A DNA stretch of 64,000 bases, from the NCBI GenBank assembly GCA_965228955.1, contig OZ245848.1, positions 2,790,001 through 2,854,000 of the forward strand. Direction: 5' to 3'. Numbering within the stretch: the first letter of the stretch is position 1; the number at the start of each line of letters is the position of its first letter. Under the pieces are notes generated by a model. It was given only the letters and a program-made list of their open reading frames with translations, had not been told where the DNA came from and made no database searches. Source of the stretch: JANSWY01 sp965228955. Its GTDB lineage: Bacteria > Bacteroidota > Bacteroidia > Cytophagales > Cyclobacteriaceae. Positions 17,214 through 26,104 of the stretch are shown here, piece by piece. Both the position numbers and the translations under genes were made by a program.

Positions 17214-18116
17214 TTAAAAAAACAAGTCTTTTGCGACCCTGAATGTATTGGCGTGAGCTTCAATGATATCACTGATTTTATGACTGTATCCTCCTCCCAT
17301 GCTTACAGCTACAGGAATTGATCTCAATTTACATTGTTCGAAGACAAACTCATCTCTTAGCTTACAACCAGGTTTTGTCATTGCCAATCTACCAAGTTTG
17401 TCGGTCTCAATTACATCAACACCACTCAAATAAAATGCGATATCTGGTTTTACTTTATCAAGTAACTTTGGCAATTGCGCTTTTAATACATTTAGATACT
17501 CTTCATCATTTGTTTTATCAGGCAAACCAATGTCCAAATCTGAGTTTTCTTTTTGTAATGGATAATTATGCTCGCAATGCATACTGAAAGTAAATACTCT
17601 GGACTCATTCTCAAAGATTTTAGCGGTACCATTACCCTGGTGCACGTCTAAATCTATCACAATTATTTTAGAGGCATCATTTTTATGCAGTAATTCATTA
17701 GATGCAATTGCAATGTCATTAAATATGCAAAAACCTTCTCCTCTGTCTGCATATGAGTGATGTGTTCCTCCGGCGATATTTAGTGATACACCATCTGATA
17801 TTGCATGATAGGCACATTCTAATGTACCGTGTGCTATATGTCTGCCACGGGTAATCAAAGATTCATGAAATGGAAAACCAGTTGCTCTAATCTCTTTGGG
17901 GCTAAGCTTACCATCTCTTAGTTTTTCCCAGTATTGTAAAGTATGGGTTCTTAATATCTGATCAACTTCCAGCATCTTTGGGTGAAAGAAATCCGTCTCA
18001 TTCAACGTTCCCTCATAAAGTAATTGCTGTGGTAGCAACTCATACTTTTCCATAGGGAACCTGTGATTTTCTGGAAGTTTCCTGTATTTGTAAATGGGAC
18101 TAAATGCTACTTTCAC
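17214..18116 (-). CDS. Histone-deacetylase-family (class IV-like) deacetylase
   Basis: A GTG at 18116 gives about 300 residues, the usual length, beginning VKVAFSPIYKY, where family members begin. An upstream ATG at 18230 would add 38 residues without family likeness, and that stretch contains a strong terminator hairpin. Visible features are the catalytic His pair (GGTHHSYADRGEGF), the zinc ligands in DLDVHQGNGTA and SGVDVIETDKLGRL, and GGGYS near the end. This is an arginase/deacetylase-fold zinc hydrolase acting on acyl-lysine or small acetylated amines; the bacterial substrate is unknown. It sits between two signalling genes but is separated by the terminator from the upstream CheY gene. 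Confidence 0.88.
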   Translation of the reverse strand: MKVAFSPIYKYRKLPENHRFPMEKYELLPQQLLYEGTLNETDFFHPKMLEVDQILRTHTLQYWEKLRDGKLSPKEIRATGFPFHESLITRGRHIAHGTLECAYHAISDGVSLNIAGGTHHSYADRGEGFCIFNDIAIASNELLHKNDASKIIVIDLDVHQGNGTAKIFENESRVFTFSMHCEHNYPLQKENSDLDIGLPDKTNDEEYLNVLKAQLPKLLDKVKPDIAFYLSGVDVIETDKLGRLAMTKPGCKLRDEFVFEQCKLRSIPVAVSMGGGYSHKISDIIEAHANTFRVAKDLFF

Positions 18117-18184
18117 CTTGCTTAATAATTGCGGCAATTCTAAAACATTCAATCCGCAAACTTGTTGGGTACAGCATAAAAAAT

Positions 18185-18215
18185 AAAAGACAGCTACTAT
18201 ATGTGGCTGTCTTTT
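18185..18215. terminator. Bidirectional terminator hairpin
   Basis: AAAAGACAGC (18185-18194) pairs perfectly with GCTGTCTTTT (18206-18215) around an 11-base loop, giving A and T tracts on both sides. On the - strand it ends the SiaC/CheC/CheY transcript 42 bases after the CheY stop. It supports the later start of the deacetylase gene. Confidence 0.8.
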
Positions 18216-18256
18216 AAACACTAAGGGCACTTAACTACTTGGGAACAAATCTTTAT

Positions 18257-18640
18257 CTAGGATGAGAGCGAGGGTTGATTGGCTTGAGTGATTTCATCGG
18301 CAGCCTTAATCAGTTGTAAAGCACTAAAGGGTTTCACTATATAACCGGAAGCTCCAAGTTGACTTCCTTTGTTCTTAATAGTCTGTTGACCAACTGCGCT
18401 CACCATTAATATTTTTAATTGAGGTTGTTCTTTCTTAAGGATGCTTAAAACCTCAAGGCCCAGCATATCAGGCAAAACATTATCAAGTGTGATGAAGTCT
18501 GGATTTAGTTCCAGAGCCATTTCTATTGCAGTTTGACCATCATGAGCTTCACCAACTATCTCGTAATTTCCAGAAGACAATGCTTCTCGTACCAGAGTAC
18601 GCATGTAGACAGAATCATCTACGATTAATACTTTTTTCAT
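18257..18640 (-). CDS. CheY-like single-domain response regulator (LDNVLPDM type, copy 2)
   Basis: A 127-residue receiver with D8/D9, phosphoacceptor D53, MVSAVGQQT and VKPF. It is a close paralogue of the protein at 5963-6322, sharing the start VLIVDDSVYMRTL and the variant loop LDNVLPDM. It has a C-terminal tail of about 10 residues. The gene follows the second CheC-like gene by 12 bases, repeating the CheC-CheY pairing of the large operon. No kinase lies next to it, so phosphate may come from CheA or the NIT kinase. Confidence 0.92.
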   Translation of the reverse strand: MKKVLIVDDSVYMRTLVREALSSGNYEIVGEAHDGQTAIEMALELNPDFITLDNVLPDMLGLEVLSILKKEQPQLKILMVSAVGQQTIKNKGSQLGASGYIVKPFSALQLIKAADEITQANQPSLSS

Positions 18641-18652
18641 TTAAAAACTTAT

Positions 18653-19243
18653 TTAAACAGGATTAAGAATTTCTTTGATTTTTTCCATCAATTGGCTTTG
18701 AAACATCCAAATGAATAATGGTCTGATTTGCAATTTCTCACATTGCATAAAGGCATTGAAATGAATCATTGTATCATACACTTCAGACTCTGATTCTAAA
18801 TATTCGCTTACTACAGAATTCGGTAGTTTCATTTGTGAAGGGACATCACCGTAAAGTAGGATGTTCAATGAATTGGCCAATTCAGTTACCACAGCAGCTG
18901 AAATCATATTGTCAATTTCTGTAATGAAGCCAGTTCTGATGGCTTTTCCGTGTTCAGAATTATCCAGCATTACCGATTTTGGAAGACCAGTTGAATTTAT
19001 AATATTGACTTCCTGCTCGGTCAGGATAAGATAGCAGGTACCTATAATTTCTCCCTTCAATACTGTCTTGATGATATGAGAATCCTGATTAGATGGTTCG
19101 AAAACTAGATTCTCTTCTGGTAATATTTGTAACGATATTGGAGAATTAAGAATTTGCCCCATTGATTTTATGGCAGAGTTTAATCCTCCATGCATCAGCT
19201 GTTTGGCAACCTCCAATTCTCTGGCTCCCTTGTAATTGCTCAT
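18653..19243 (-). CDS. CheC-like phosphatase-family protein (copy 2)
   Basis: A 196-residue paralogue of the protein at 6395-6994, similar from the N-terminus (lHGGLNSAIKSMGQIL against iNGGLSMAKQSMEQIL) to the end (FIWMFQSQLMEKIKEIL against FVWIFNEKFLDRIKEL). The single active-site helix reads E-I-D-N, 22 residues, P. Expected role: dephosphorylation of, or binding to, CheY-P. It lies 29 bases after the SiaC-like gene and 12 bases before CheY, so the three genes form one transcription unit. Confidence 0.75.
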   Translation of the reverse strand: MSNYKGARELEVAKQLMHGGLNSAIKSMGQILNSPISLQILPEENLVFEPSNQDSHIIKTVLKGEIIGTCYLILTEQEVNIINSTGLPKSVMLDNSEHGKAIRTGFITEIDNMISAAVVTELANSLNILLYGDVPSQMKLPNSVVSEYLESESEVYDTMIHFNAFMQCEKLQIRPLFIWMFQSQLMEKIKEILNPV

Positions 19244-19272
19244 AATCTTACTTTCTTGTGATGGTTGAAATA

Positions 19273-19647
19273 CTAATGTGTAGTTACTGTTTCACAGAAA
19301 GTAAAGTGCAAGCCAGATAATATGGCAAACTCCTCTCCTAACTGTTTCATATCATCATCTTCCAGATCATAATACCAACTTGCTTGTATTTTGTGGCCTT
19401 TGGACAGAAAATTGCTTAATTGTTTACAAATGAGAAATAACCATTTGTAGGAAGCCGTATTAGCGTACTCCAAATGAAAACTTACATGAATGTGATTTCT
19501 CTTTGGTACAAAATTGATAATACTGGATAAAATCGGTTGATAAAAATCCTGGCTATCACGTGGATTAGATATGCCTGATATTTCTATTTCAGACAATTGT
19601 TCATCAATCCGAATATACGGAGTGACTCTGGTACTTAAGATTTCCAT
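19273..19647 (-). CDS. SiaC-family (DUF1987) regulatory phosphoprotein
   Basis: A 124-residue protein with the length and pattern of SiaC/DUF1987: an N-terminal strand pair ending near DFYQPILSSI, the central HLEYANTASYKWLF and the C-terminal WYYDLEDDDMKQLGEEF. In Pseudomonas, SiaC is switched by a kinase (SiaB) and a PP2C phosphatase (SiaA) and activates the diguanylate cyclase SiaD. Thr64 and Ser66 are candidate phosphosites by position in the motif; an alignment is needed to choose. The two SpoIIE phosphatases could play the SiaA role. No SiaB-like kinase or GGDEF protein is in the window. It is the first gene of a three-gene unit. Confidence 0.82.
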   Translation of the reverse strand: MEILSTRVTPYIRIDEQLSEIEISGISNPRDSQDFYQPILSSIINFVPKRNHIHVSFHLEYANTASYKWLFLICKQLSNFLSKGHKIQASWYYDLEDDDMKQLGEEFAILSGLHFTFCETVTTH

Positions 19648-19691
19648 TGGGCGCGTATTTAGTTAATTATGGATTCAAATGGTTTCAAAAA

Positions 19692-19724
19692 CTTAAGACA
19701 ACCTCCTTACGAGATTGTCTTAAG
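19692..19724 (-). promoter_or_regulatory. Hairpin with T run in the leader of the SiaC-like gene
   Basis: CTTAAGACAA (19692-19701) and TTGTCTTAAG (19715-19724) form a perfect 10-bp inverted repeat with a 13-base spacer. On the - strand it is followed by five T residues, like an intrinsic terminator, about 45 bases ahead of the SiaC-like start. It could be an attenuator, a terminator of antisense transcription or an operator between divergent genes. Confidence 0.55.
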
Positions 19725-19929
19725 ATAGCTGGTTGAAAACACTTGTGGAACTAGAGCTATCCTTTACTGGACACACCGTAAAAGTAGCTTTAGCTAATAT
19801 AATTATTTATTCTAAATAAACATAGATTATAATATAAATTTTATTTTTATGATTTCTATTGACTTATAAATTAACATCTAACACAACCATAGAAAATCTT
19901 GCTAAAGTCATCTTTATATTTATTTTTAC

Positions 19930-20403
19930 TTGGATAAAACAATAGAAACCCTGGAAAACAAGGAATTACTAATCCGGAACCTAAAAAGCTTTGTAGACTC
20001 AAAGGAACTATCAGACCGAGCATTTGAGCAGTCAATTGGGTGGTCCAATGGCTTCTATGGTAAGGTGAAAGCCAATAAGGTTTCATTTTCCATTGACAAG
20101 CTTACCACTATCCTTGAAAAGTACCCTGAAATCAATATACATTGGCTTTTTACAGGTAAAGGAAATATGTTGGTTGGCAAATATGAGGAGGCTTCTATAC
20201 CTGCCAATATGGGTTCCCTAACATCCAATATAAAAAAGCTAGAATCGTTTATCCCTCCTGCAGCTTCTAAAATATTTGAAAGTATTCAATCAGAAATCTA
20301 TCTTTTAATCGAAGAAAACCAAAAACACAAGAAGCATGTTGACAAACTGCTGAAAAGTCAAAAAGATGCTTTAAAGAAGATGGAAGAGCTATTCAAACTG
20401 TAA
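19930..20403 (+). CDS. Repressor-like HTH protein with C-terminal coiled coil
   Basis: 157 residues from a TTG start at 19930. An in-frame stop lies at 19903 and the first internal ATG is too far in, so TTG is the only reasonable choice. Residues about 12-80 resemble the N-terminal HTH of Bacteroidota phage-repressor-like proteins, ending in the typical YPEINIHWLFTGKGNML. There is no peptidase-type C-terminus; instead residues 100-155 form a Lys/Glu-rich coiled coil. It is divergent from the SiaC-like gene and may regulate that region; no phage genes are nearby. Confidence 0.72.
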   Translation: MDKTIETLENKELLIRNLKSFVDSKELSDRAFEQSIGWSNGFYGKVKANKVSFSIDKLTTILEKYPEINIHWLFTGKGNMLVGKYEEASIPANMGSLTSNIKKLESFIPPAASKIFESIQSEIYLLIEENQKHKKHVDKLLKSQKDALKKMEELFKL

Positions 20404-20566
20404 AACAGTTTAGAAAAAACATTATAATTACTTAGATTATATTATAATTCCTCAATTTTATTTGCTAGATTTAGCCAATCACTTCCACAAATCAATCGCA
20501 TTTTTAAACTATTGAAATGCATTGTTAATAAGCCAAATAATAATATTTAGTTCTTTCTAATTCATC

Positions 20567-21682
20567 ATGATCAACAAGAGTAAAATACTTTACCTAGATG
20601 ACGAGCAAGACAATCTGGAAGTATTCAAGTTCAATTTTTTTGATGAACACGACATCTTTCTTGCAGACAACATTAGTGACGCCACCAGGATTTTATCCAA
20701 TGAGGACATCCATGTCTTGATTACTGATTATGATATGCCCGAAATGACAGGAGCCGACTTTGCCGCATCCATCATTAAAGATCATCCAGATCCAGTTAGG
20801 ATAGTACTTACAGCACACAACAATTACGAGACTGTCATTGATTCAATTAACAAGGCAAGAGTGTTCCATTTTGCGACCAAACCTTGGAAAAAAGAAGAGT
20901 TGGCTAATATTATTGAGAATGCTGAAAATTATTACCGCTTAAAACAAAAAAATGCTCAGCTGCTCGAGAAACTTACAACTATCAATCATCAACTGGAAGC
21001 GGAATTGAATGAAACGAAGCATCTTGTGTCTGCAAAAAGTACGGAAATTGAGAGTTTTGAGAGAATCACATCACATCATCTAAAAACTCCTCTAAGATCT
21101 ATTGGTACTATGGTTCAATGGTTGATCAAAGATAATATGGATCAAATGGACCAAACTGGTAAAAACTATCTTACCATACTGGATCAAAACCTTAAAAGGA
21201 TGTATGGCATGATGGATGGGTTGCTTGATTATATCAAAGTTGGAATGAACAACAATTCCAAAATCAATGGCTCTGTTGGTTCTGTATTCTCTCTATTGGA
21301 GTCTGAGTTTCCGACTTTGCAGTTTCAAATACAAAGTAACTTGAATACGATAGCTATTAATCAGGATCATTTAGACAAGATGATGATTGAGCTATGTAAA
21401 AATGCAAAAGAGGCTGGTGCCAATAGCATTAAATTGACCTTCACTAAATCTCAAAATCATTATCTTATTAACATTGAGGACGATGGAACAGATACCGATT
21501 CGGATATGAATTCTCAAATATTTGATCTATTTTATACAAAGAATAGAGATAATAACAAATTAGGAATCGGCCTGGCTGTTGTTAAGAAAATTGTTGATTT
21601 GAATGGAGGAACTATCCAAATCAACCCTAATAAAGACACAGGTACAGAATTCCTGATAAGGATTCCAATAACAACTGTGTGA
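20567..21682 (+). CDS. Receiver-histidine kinase protein
   Basis: A 371-residue soluble protein with receiver (about 1-120, LITDYDMPEMTGADF, TAHNN, TKPW), a coiled coil (about 125-160), HisKA with an intact H box (ITSHHLKTPLRSIG) and HATPase (LCKNAKEAGANSI, NIEDDGTD, FDLFYTK, GIGLAVVKKI). The receiver is at the N-terminus, so it probably takes a signal from another kinase and changes its own activity. The N box is slightly unusual (CKNAKEAG instead of NxxxNAxKY). Its stop overlaps the GTG start of the next kinase by 4 bases. Confidence 0.9.
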   Translation: MINKSKILYLDDEQDNLEVFKFNFFDEHDIFLADNISDATRILSNEDIHVLITDYDMPEMTGADFAASIIKDHPDPVRIVLTAHNNYETVIDSINKARVFHFATKPWKKEELANIIENAENYYRLKQKNAQLLEKLTTINHQLEAELNETKHLVSAKSTEIESFERITSHHLKTPLRSIGTMVQWLIKDNMDQMDQTGKNYLTILDQNLKRMYGMMDGLLDYIKVGMNNNSKINGSVGSVFSLLESEFPTLQFQIQSNLNTIAINQDHLDKMMIELCKNAKEAGANSIKLTFTKSQNHYLINIEDDGTDTDSDMNSQIFDLFYTKNRDNNKLGIGLAVVKKIVDLNGGTIQINPNKDTGTEFLIRIPITTV

Positions 21683-24600
21683 TAAAAAATAATGCCACAT
21701 CGGTTTTTAATTACGAAAAGAGAATTTCTGAGATTACAAGCATTTTATTGTTCTCAAGTCTTTTGCTGGTTGGTATTTTCTTTCAATATGCAGATTACTA
21801 TGATCATGTAGCTACAGAAACAATAATTGGATCAGTACTATTCCTGATTCCTTATCTCCTCATCCGAGCTGAGCGTGTGAAACTTGGGGCCATATTGCTT
21901 GGCTTTCTTCTCCCATTATCCATAATCACCTTATCGGTACTGGTTAAGAATCACTTCATAAATCAAGGAGCAATAACTCCCAATAATTACATCTACGCCA
22001 GACTATTATTAATTTTTGCCGCTTTAATTCCGGTGTTAATTACTCCAATTACTGATAAGAAGTCTCTTTTTCTCAACCTCTCTCCCACTTTTGTCATAAT
22101 TGCGCTATATGATCCAATACATTACTTCTTTGGCGTTGGATTTGAGAAAACGGGTATTGAATCCTCAAACTATTATTGGATAACCAATGCGTTTTGTATA
22201 AGTGCTGCTATTCTTTTGAATATTGGTGTTTTATCTCTTAAACATAGTTTAGAAAAGTATATCAGTAGGTTCAGGACCATCGCGTCAGACTACATCAAAT
22301 TTTTTGATTCCGCACATGACCCCATATTGATTATTACCCTGGATGATGAAATAATTTTAAATGCCAATGATAGAGCAACAAAACTGTATGGCTTTAGCAA
22401 GGAGGAATTGATTGGTAAATCAATGAAAGATCTTACTGTTGACATTTCAAAAGGCAAAAAACTAATTGCGGAGATCATCGAAAAGTCAAGTTCTAGTGGT
22501 GTAAAAACAGAACATTACAATAGAGCTGGAAAAAAACTATTAATAGAAAGTAATGCTTCAATAATTGACTATAGAGGGCAGAAAGTACTATTGTGTATCA
22601 ATAGAGACGTAACTGATGAAAAACAAAAGGAGTACAACCTTAATAAGGCAAAAGAGCTCGCACAATTCGGTTTTTGGGAGTTCAACCTTCAGACCAGAGA
22701 CATCACCTGGTCTGAGCAATGTCTGATGAACTTTGGTTTAAATCCAGATGACAAGTTGAACTATGAAAAACTTTTGAAAATAGTCTCGAAGGAAGATCAC
22801 CCAATAATTGATAAGATTTTTGTCAATCACTCTCTAGAAAACGGAGCTGTGAGTCATGAGATCAGAATCATTACTGATGATCAAAAAGTGAAATACATCC
22901 AAATGATGGCTGAATTGGATATTAATTTCACTGGGGAGCCGACAAGGATCATTGGAAACACTATGGATATCACCGCACTTAGGGAGACCCAAAACGCTTT
23001 GGCTTATTTAGAGGACTCTCTTCATGTTGGAACCTATAAATATGATGGAAACACTGGCTTGTTTTATGTGTCGGATACTGTTTACAACATTTTCAATCGT
23101 CCAACCGAATATCAAACAACAAACTTTGATGGCTTCATCAAATATGTCCACTCTGAAGACAAACAGTATGTAATTGAAACATTCAAGGATCACCAATTAA
23201 ACCAAAAAGAATTCGGGGTTAACTTCAGAGTAATTACGGAGGATCAAATTACAAAGTACCTCCTGGTATATGGAAAAGGGATATATGATCATACTGGCAA
23301 ACTTGTAGAAACTCTGGGTACGGTAATGGATATTACTGAGAACCGAAAGTTGGAATTGGCTAAGTTAAAAAATGAGCAATTCCTTAAAACGGTATTTGAT
23401 AACATTCCAAATCTTGTATTCATCAAAAATGCTGAGGATTTAAAATTTGCAGAGGTCAATAAAGCAGCAGCTCAGGTAATTGGAAAAACTCGCGAAGAAA
23501 TCATAGGGAGAACGGATTACGAGTTCTTTGAGAAACATATAGCCGATCAATTCACTCAAAGTGATGAAGCAGTGTTAAACAATGGTAATGATGGTGTCAC
23601 GTTTGAAGAGATTGTTAAAAACGAGAAATTCCCTACTCCTCGGCTATTTAAGACTAAAAAGATCCCAATTAAGGACAAATCGGGCAAGAACCAATATATT
23701 CTTGGGATCACTGAAGACATCACAGAACAGAAAAAGGCCCTTGAAGACATCAAGCAAAGCGAAGAAAGGCTTAAAATCATCACCGAAACTGCTACAAACG
23801 GTACCTGGGAATGGGATATCACCAAAAAGGTCTTTTCATGGTCAAATACCGCAAAAGACTACCTGGGAATAGAAACTAATGAAATTGAAGATGTAGATGT
23901 AAAACTTTTCATTCACCCTGATGATTATCATAAGCATATTGAAGCGCTTAGAAAAAGTATTACCGATAAGAAAAACTACAGTGTCGAATTGCGGTTAAAA
24001 AGCAAACTAACTGGTAATTACACCTGGACTCAAAGTAATGGCAAATTAGTAATGGGTCAGCACGGAAACCCTATTAAGATGCTAGGGATCTTCATAGATA
24101 TTGAAAAAAGAAAACAGGCTGATAAACTCTTACTTGAAGGCGAAAGGCTTCTTAATCAAATTAATCAAACCGTTCCCAACCTCATATATGTATACGATAA
24201 CAAACTAAGAAAATTTGTTTTTATCAATAATAAAGCAAATGAAATTTTAGGGTACTCTACTGATGAGTTCAAGGCATTAGACATTCATGGGTTAGCAGAA
24301 CTAAGACATAAAGATGACAGAGAAAAAGTAGAAAAACATTATCGGTCTCTCAAGGACCAATTTCAGGAAGTCACTTATCGTTTCAGACATAAAAGTGGTA
24401 AATGGGTTTGGTTAGAAAGTCGCGATGTGATCTTTAGTAGAGACGATGAAGGCAATATTCATCAAATCATCGGTGCTGTCACAGATGTAACGGAAAAGCA
24501 AGACTATCAACTGGAAATGGAATCAGTAAACAACGAATTAAGGTTGTTTAGGCATGCACTAGATGTTTCCTCCCTGGTATCATTTACCGATAAGGATGGC

Positions 24601-25584
24601 AAAATCACTTATGTCAATGACAAAATGGCTTCCATGTTTGGGTTTGAGCGGCAGGAACTGGTTGGAAAAGATCATAGAGAAATCAAATCAGGAGAACATA
24701 GTAAGGAGTTTATAGGTGAACTATGGAGGACTATTCAAAAAGGTGAAATCTGGAATGACATTATGCTTAATAGATCCAAGTCCGGCAAGAAGTACTGGCT
24801 TGATACGTTTATTATCCCTCAACTCAATAGTAAAAATGAGGTAATACGTTATTTGTCAGTTCGCCATGACGTTACTCCTTTGAAAGATGTTGAAGCTAGC
24901 CTGGAAAGTAAGAATAGAGAGCTGGATGAATTTGTCTATATCGTTTCTCATGATCTAAAGGCGCCTTTAAGAGGTATTAATAATCTTGTTCATTGGATTT
25001 CGGAAGACTCAAAGGAGGAGAACCCTCAAGTACTGAAAAATATTGAGTTACTCAAAAATAGAATTTCAAGGCTTGATCGGTTTATTAATGGTTTATTGGA
25101 TTATTCCAGAATTGGAAGGGAAGTATTAAGAACTGAAAAGGTTGATACCTATACACTTGTCTCTGACCTGGCTTCTTTGCTTGTACAGATGGACGAGAAT
25201 GTTGTACTAGAAATCAACCCTAAACTTCCAGAGATAGATGGTTACAGAATATTTCTAACCCAAGTATTTAACAATCTTATTTCCAATGCCATAAAGCATA
25301 ATGAATCTGACGAAAAGAGTGTTAAAATAGACTTTAGAATAGAAGAACCCAATATTATTTTTAGTGTTGAAGATAATGGCACTGGAATTCCGGATTCAGC
25401 AGGAGAAAAAATCTTTCAAATCTTTCAAACTGCAGTTTCAAAAGACAAAAAGGAAAACACAGGTATTGGCCTATCCATTGTAAATAAGATTGTAAATGAA
25501 ATGAATGGGAAAATTTGGTATAAAAATAACACCCCGAATAATGGGTGTACATTTTATCTGGAGCTTCCATTAGTTGTAGATTAA
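21679..25584 (+). CDS. Membrane sensor histidine kinase with seven PAS domains
   Basis: 1,301 residues from a GTG at 21679 overlapping the preceding stop (GTGA). The N-terminus has about six TM helices (residues 18-185) in a MASE-like sensor. There follow seven PAS-like domains at roughly 205-320, 325-435, 445-555, 570-690, 700-815, 830-945 and 955-1070; several are of the PAS_3 type (HPDD, HSEDKQY). HisKA has VSHDLKAPLRGI at about 1090, and the HATPase has NLISNAIKHN, EDNGTGIPD and GIGLSIVNKI. It has no receiver, so phosphate goes to separate regulators, most simply the Rcp1-type receiver 3 bases downstream. Ligands or cofactors of the PAS domains cannot be told from sequence alone. Confidence 0.92.
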   Translation: MIKNNATSVFNYEKRISEITSILLFSSLLLVGIFFQYADYYDHVATETIIGSVLFLIPYLLIRAERVKLGAILLGFLLPLSIITLSVLVKNHFINQGAITPNNYIYARLLLIFAALIPVLITPITDKKSLFLNLSPTFVIIALYDPIHYFFGVGFEKTGIESSNYYWITNAFCISAAILLNIGVLSLKHSLEKYISRFRTIASDYIKFFDSAHDPILIITLDDEIILNANDRATKLYGFSKEELIGKSMKDLTVDISKGKKLIAEIIEKSSSSGVKTEHYNRAGKKLLIESNASIIDYRGQKVLLCINRDVTDEKQKEYNLNKAKELAQFGFWEFNLQTRDITWSEQCLMNFGLNPDDKLNYEKLLKIVSKEDHPIIDKIFVNHSLENGAVSHEIRIITDDQKVKYIQMMAELDINFTGEPTRIIGNTMDITALRETQNALAYLEDSLHVGTYKYDGNTGLFYVSDTVYNIFNRPTEYQTTNFDGFIKYVHSEDKQYVIETFKDHQLNQKEFGVNFRVITEDQITKYLLVYGKGIYDHTGKLVETLGTVMDITENRKLELAKLKNEQFLKTVFDNIPNLVFIKNAEDLKFAEVNKAAAQVIGKTREEIIGRTDYEFFEKHIADQFTQSDEAVLNNGNDGVTFEEIVKNEKFPTPRLFKTKKIPIKDKSGKNQYILGITEDITEQKKALEDIKQSEERLKIITETATNGTWEWDITKKVFSWSNTAKDYLGIETNEIEDVDVKLFIHPDDYHKHIEALRKSITDKKNYSVELRLKSKLTGNYTWTQSNGKLVMGQHGNPIKMLGIFIDIEKRKQADKLLLEGERLLNQINQTVPNLIYVYDNKLRKFVFINNKANEILGYSTDEFKALDIHGLAELRHKDDREKVEKHYRSLKDQFQEVTYRFRHKSGKWVWLESRDVIFSRDDEGNIHQIIGAVTDVTEKQDYQLEMESVNNELRLFRHALDVSSLVSFTDKDGKITYVNDKMASMFGFERQELVGKDHREIKSGEHSKEFIGELWRTIQKGEIWNDIMLNRSKSGKKYWLDTFIIPQLNSKNEVIRYLSVRHDVTPLKDVEASLESKNRELDEFVYIVSHDLKAPLRGINNLVHWISEDSKEENPQVLKNIELLKNRISRLDRFINGLLDYSRIGREVLRTEKVDTYTLVSDLASLLVQMDENVVLEINPKLPEIDGYRIFLTQVFNNLISNAIKHNESDEKSVKIDFRIEEPNIIFSVEDNGTGIPDSAGEKIFQIFQTAVSKDKKENTGIGLSIVNKIVNEMNGKIWYKNNTPNNGCTFYLELPLVVD

Positions 25585-25587
25585 AAC

Positions 25588-26001
25588 ATGGGGTATATGA
25601 AAGAATTAATCGTAATAGAAGATGATGAAGTGGACTTGATGACCATTCAACGGTCTCTAAAGGATCTTGGAAAAGATATTCCTGTTACACATTTTGAAAA
25701 TGGCTTGGAAGCAATGGAATATCTACAAAGCAATAGTAATCGAAATTCCAGAATCATTCTTCTAGACATCAATACGCCAGTGATGAATGGTATTGAATTT
25801 CTTGAAAAACGGCTTACTATTCCGGAGCTTGCTCTAATTCCAGTTATAGTCATGACTACATCAAGAAATGATAGTGACAAATTACAATGCTACGAGCGAT
25901 TTTCAACTTCATATTTTGTAAAGCCCGTAGACTATCCGGAGTTTGTTAAGATAATTGATACAATCACTGAATATTGGGAGCGCGCTGAACTAATTACATG
26001 A
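25588..26001 (+). CDS. Single-domain response regulator (Rcp1-like)
   Basis: A 137-residue receiver with the EDDEVD acidic pocket, phosphoacceptor Asp in LLDINTPVMNGIEFL, MTTSRNDSD and FVKPVDYPEF. The alpha4 region with YERFSTSYFVKP is of the type found downstream of large PAS/phytochrome kinases. It starts 3 bases after the PAS kinase stop (a second ATG is at 25597). No output domain. Confidence 0.92.
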   Translation: MGYMKELIVIEDDEVDLMTIQRSLKDLGKDIPVTHFENGLEAMEYLQSNSNRNSRIILLDINTPVMNGIEFLEKRLTIPELALIPVIVMTTSRNDSDKLQCYERFSTSYFVKPVDYPEFVKIIDTITEYWERAELIT

Positions 26002-26104
26002 AAATGAGTTAGATATCTAATAAAGTTATTTAAACTTTTTTTGGTATATTTAGGATAACCGTCAAACCTATTTAACAAAACACTTCAGCTAAATTGCTTA
26101 GTCT

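Noticed and set aside
18117..18230. N-terminal extension of the deacetylase up to ATG 18230
   Set aside because: It contains a 10-bp terminator hairpin and lacks family likeness; GTG 18116 fits the family length.
19930..20403. Prophage remnant, because of the repressor-like HTH
   Set aside because: No integrase, structural phage genes or attachment-site repeats are nearby, and the protein has a coiled coil instead of a repressor peptidase domain.
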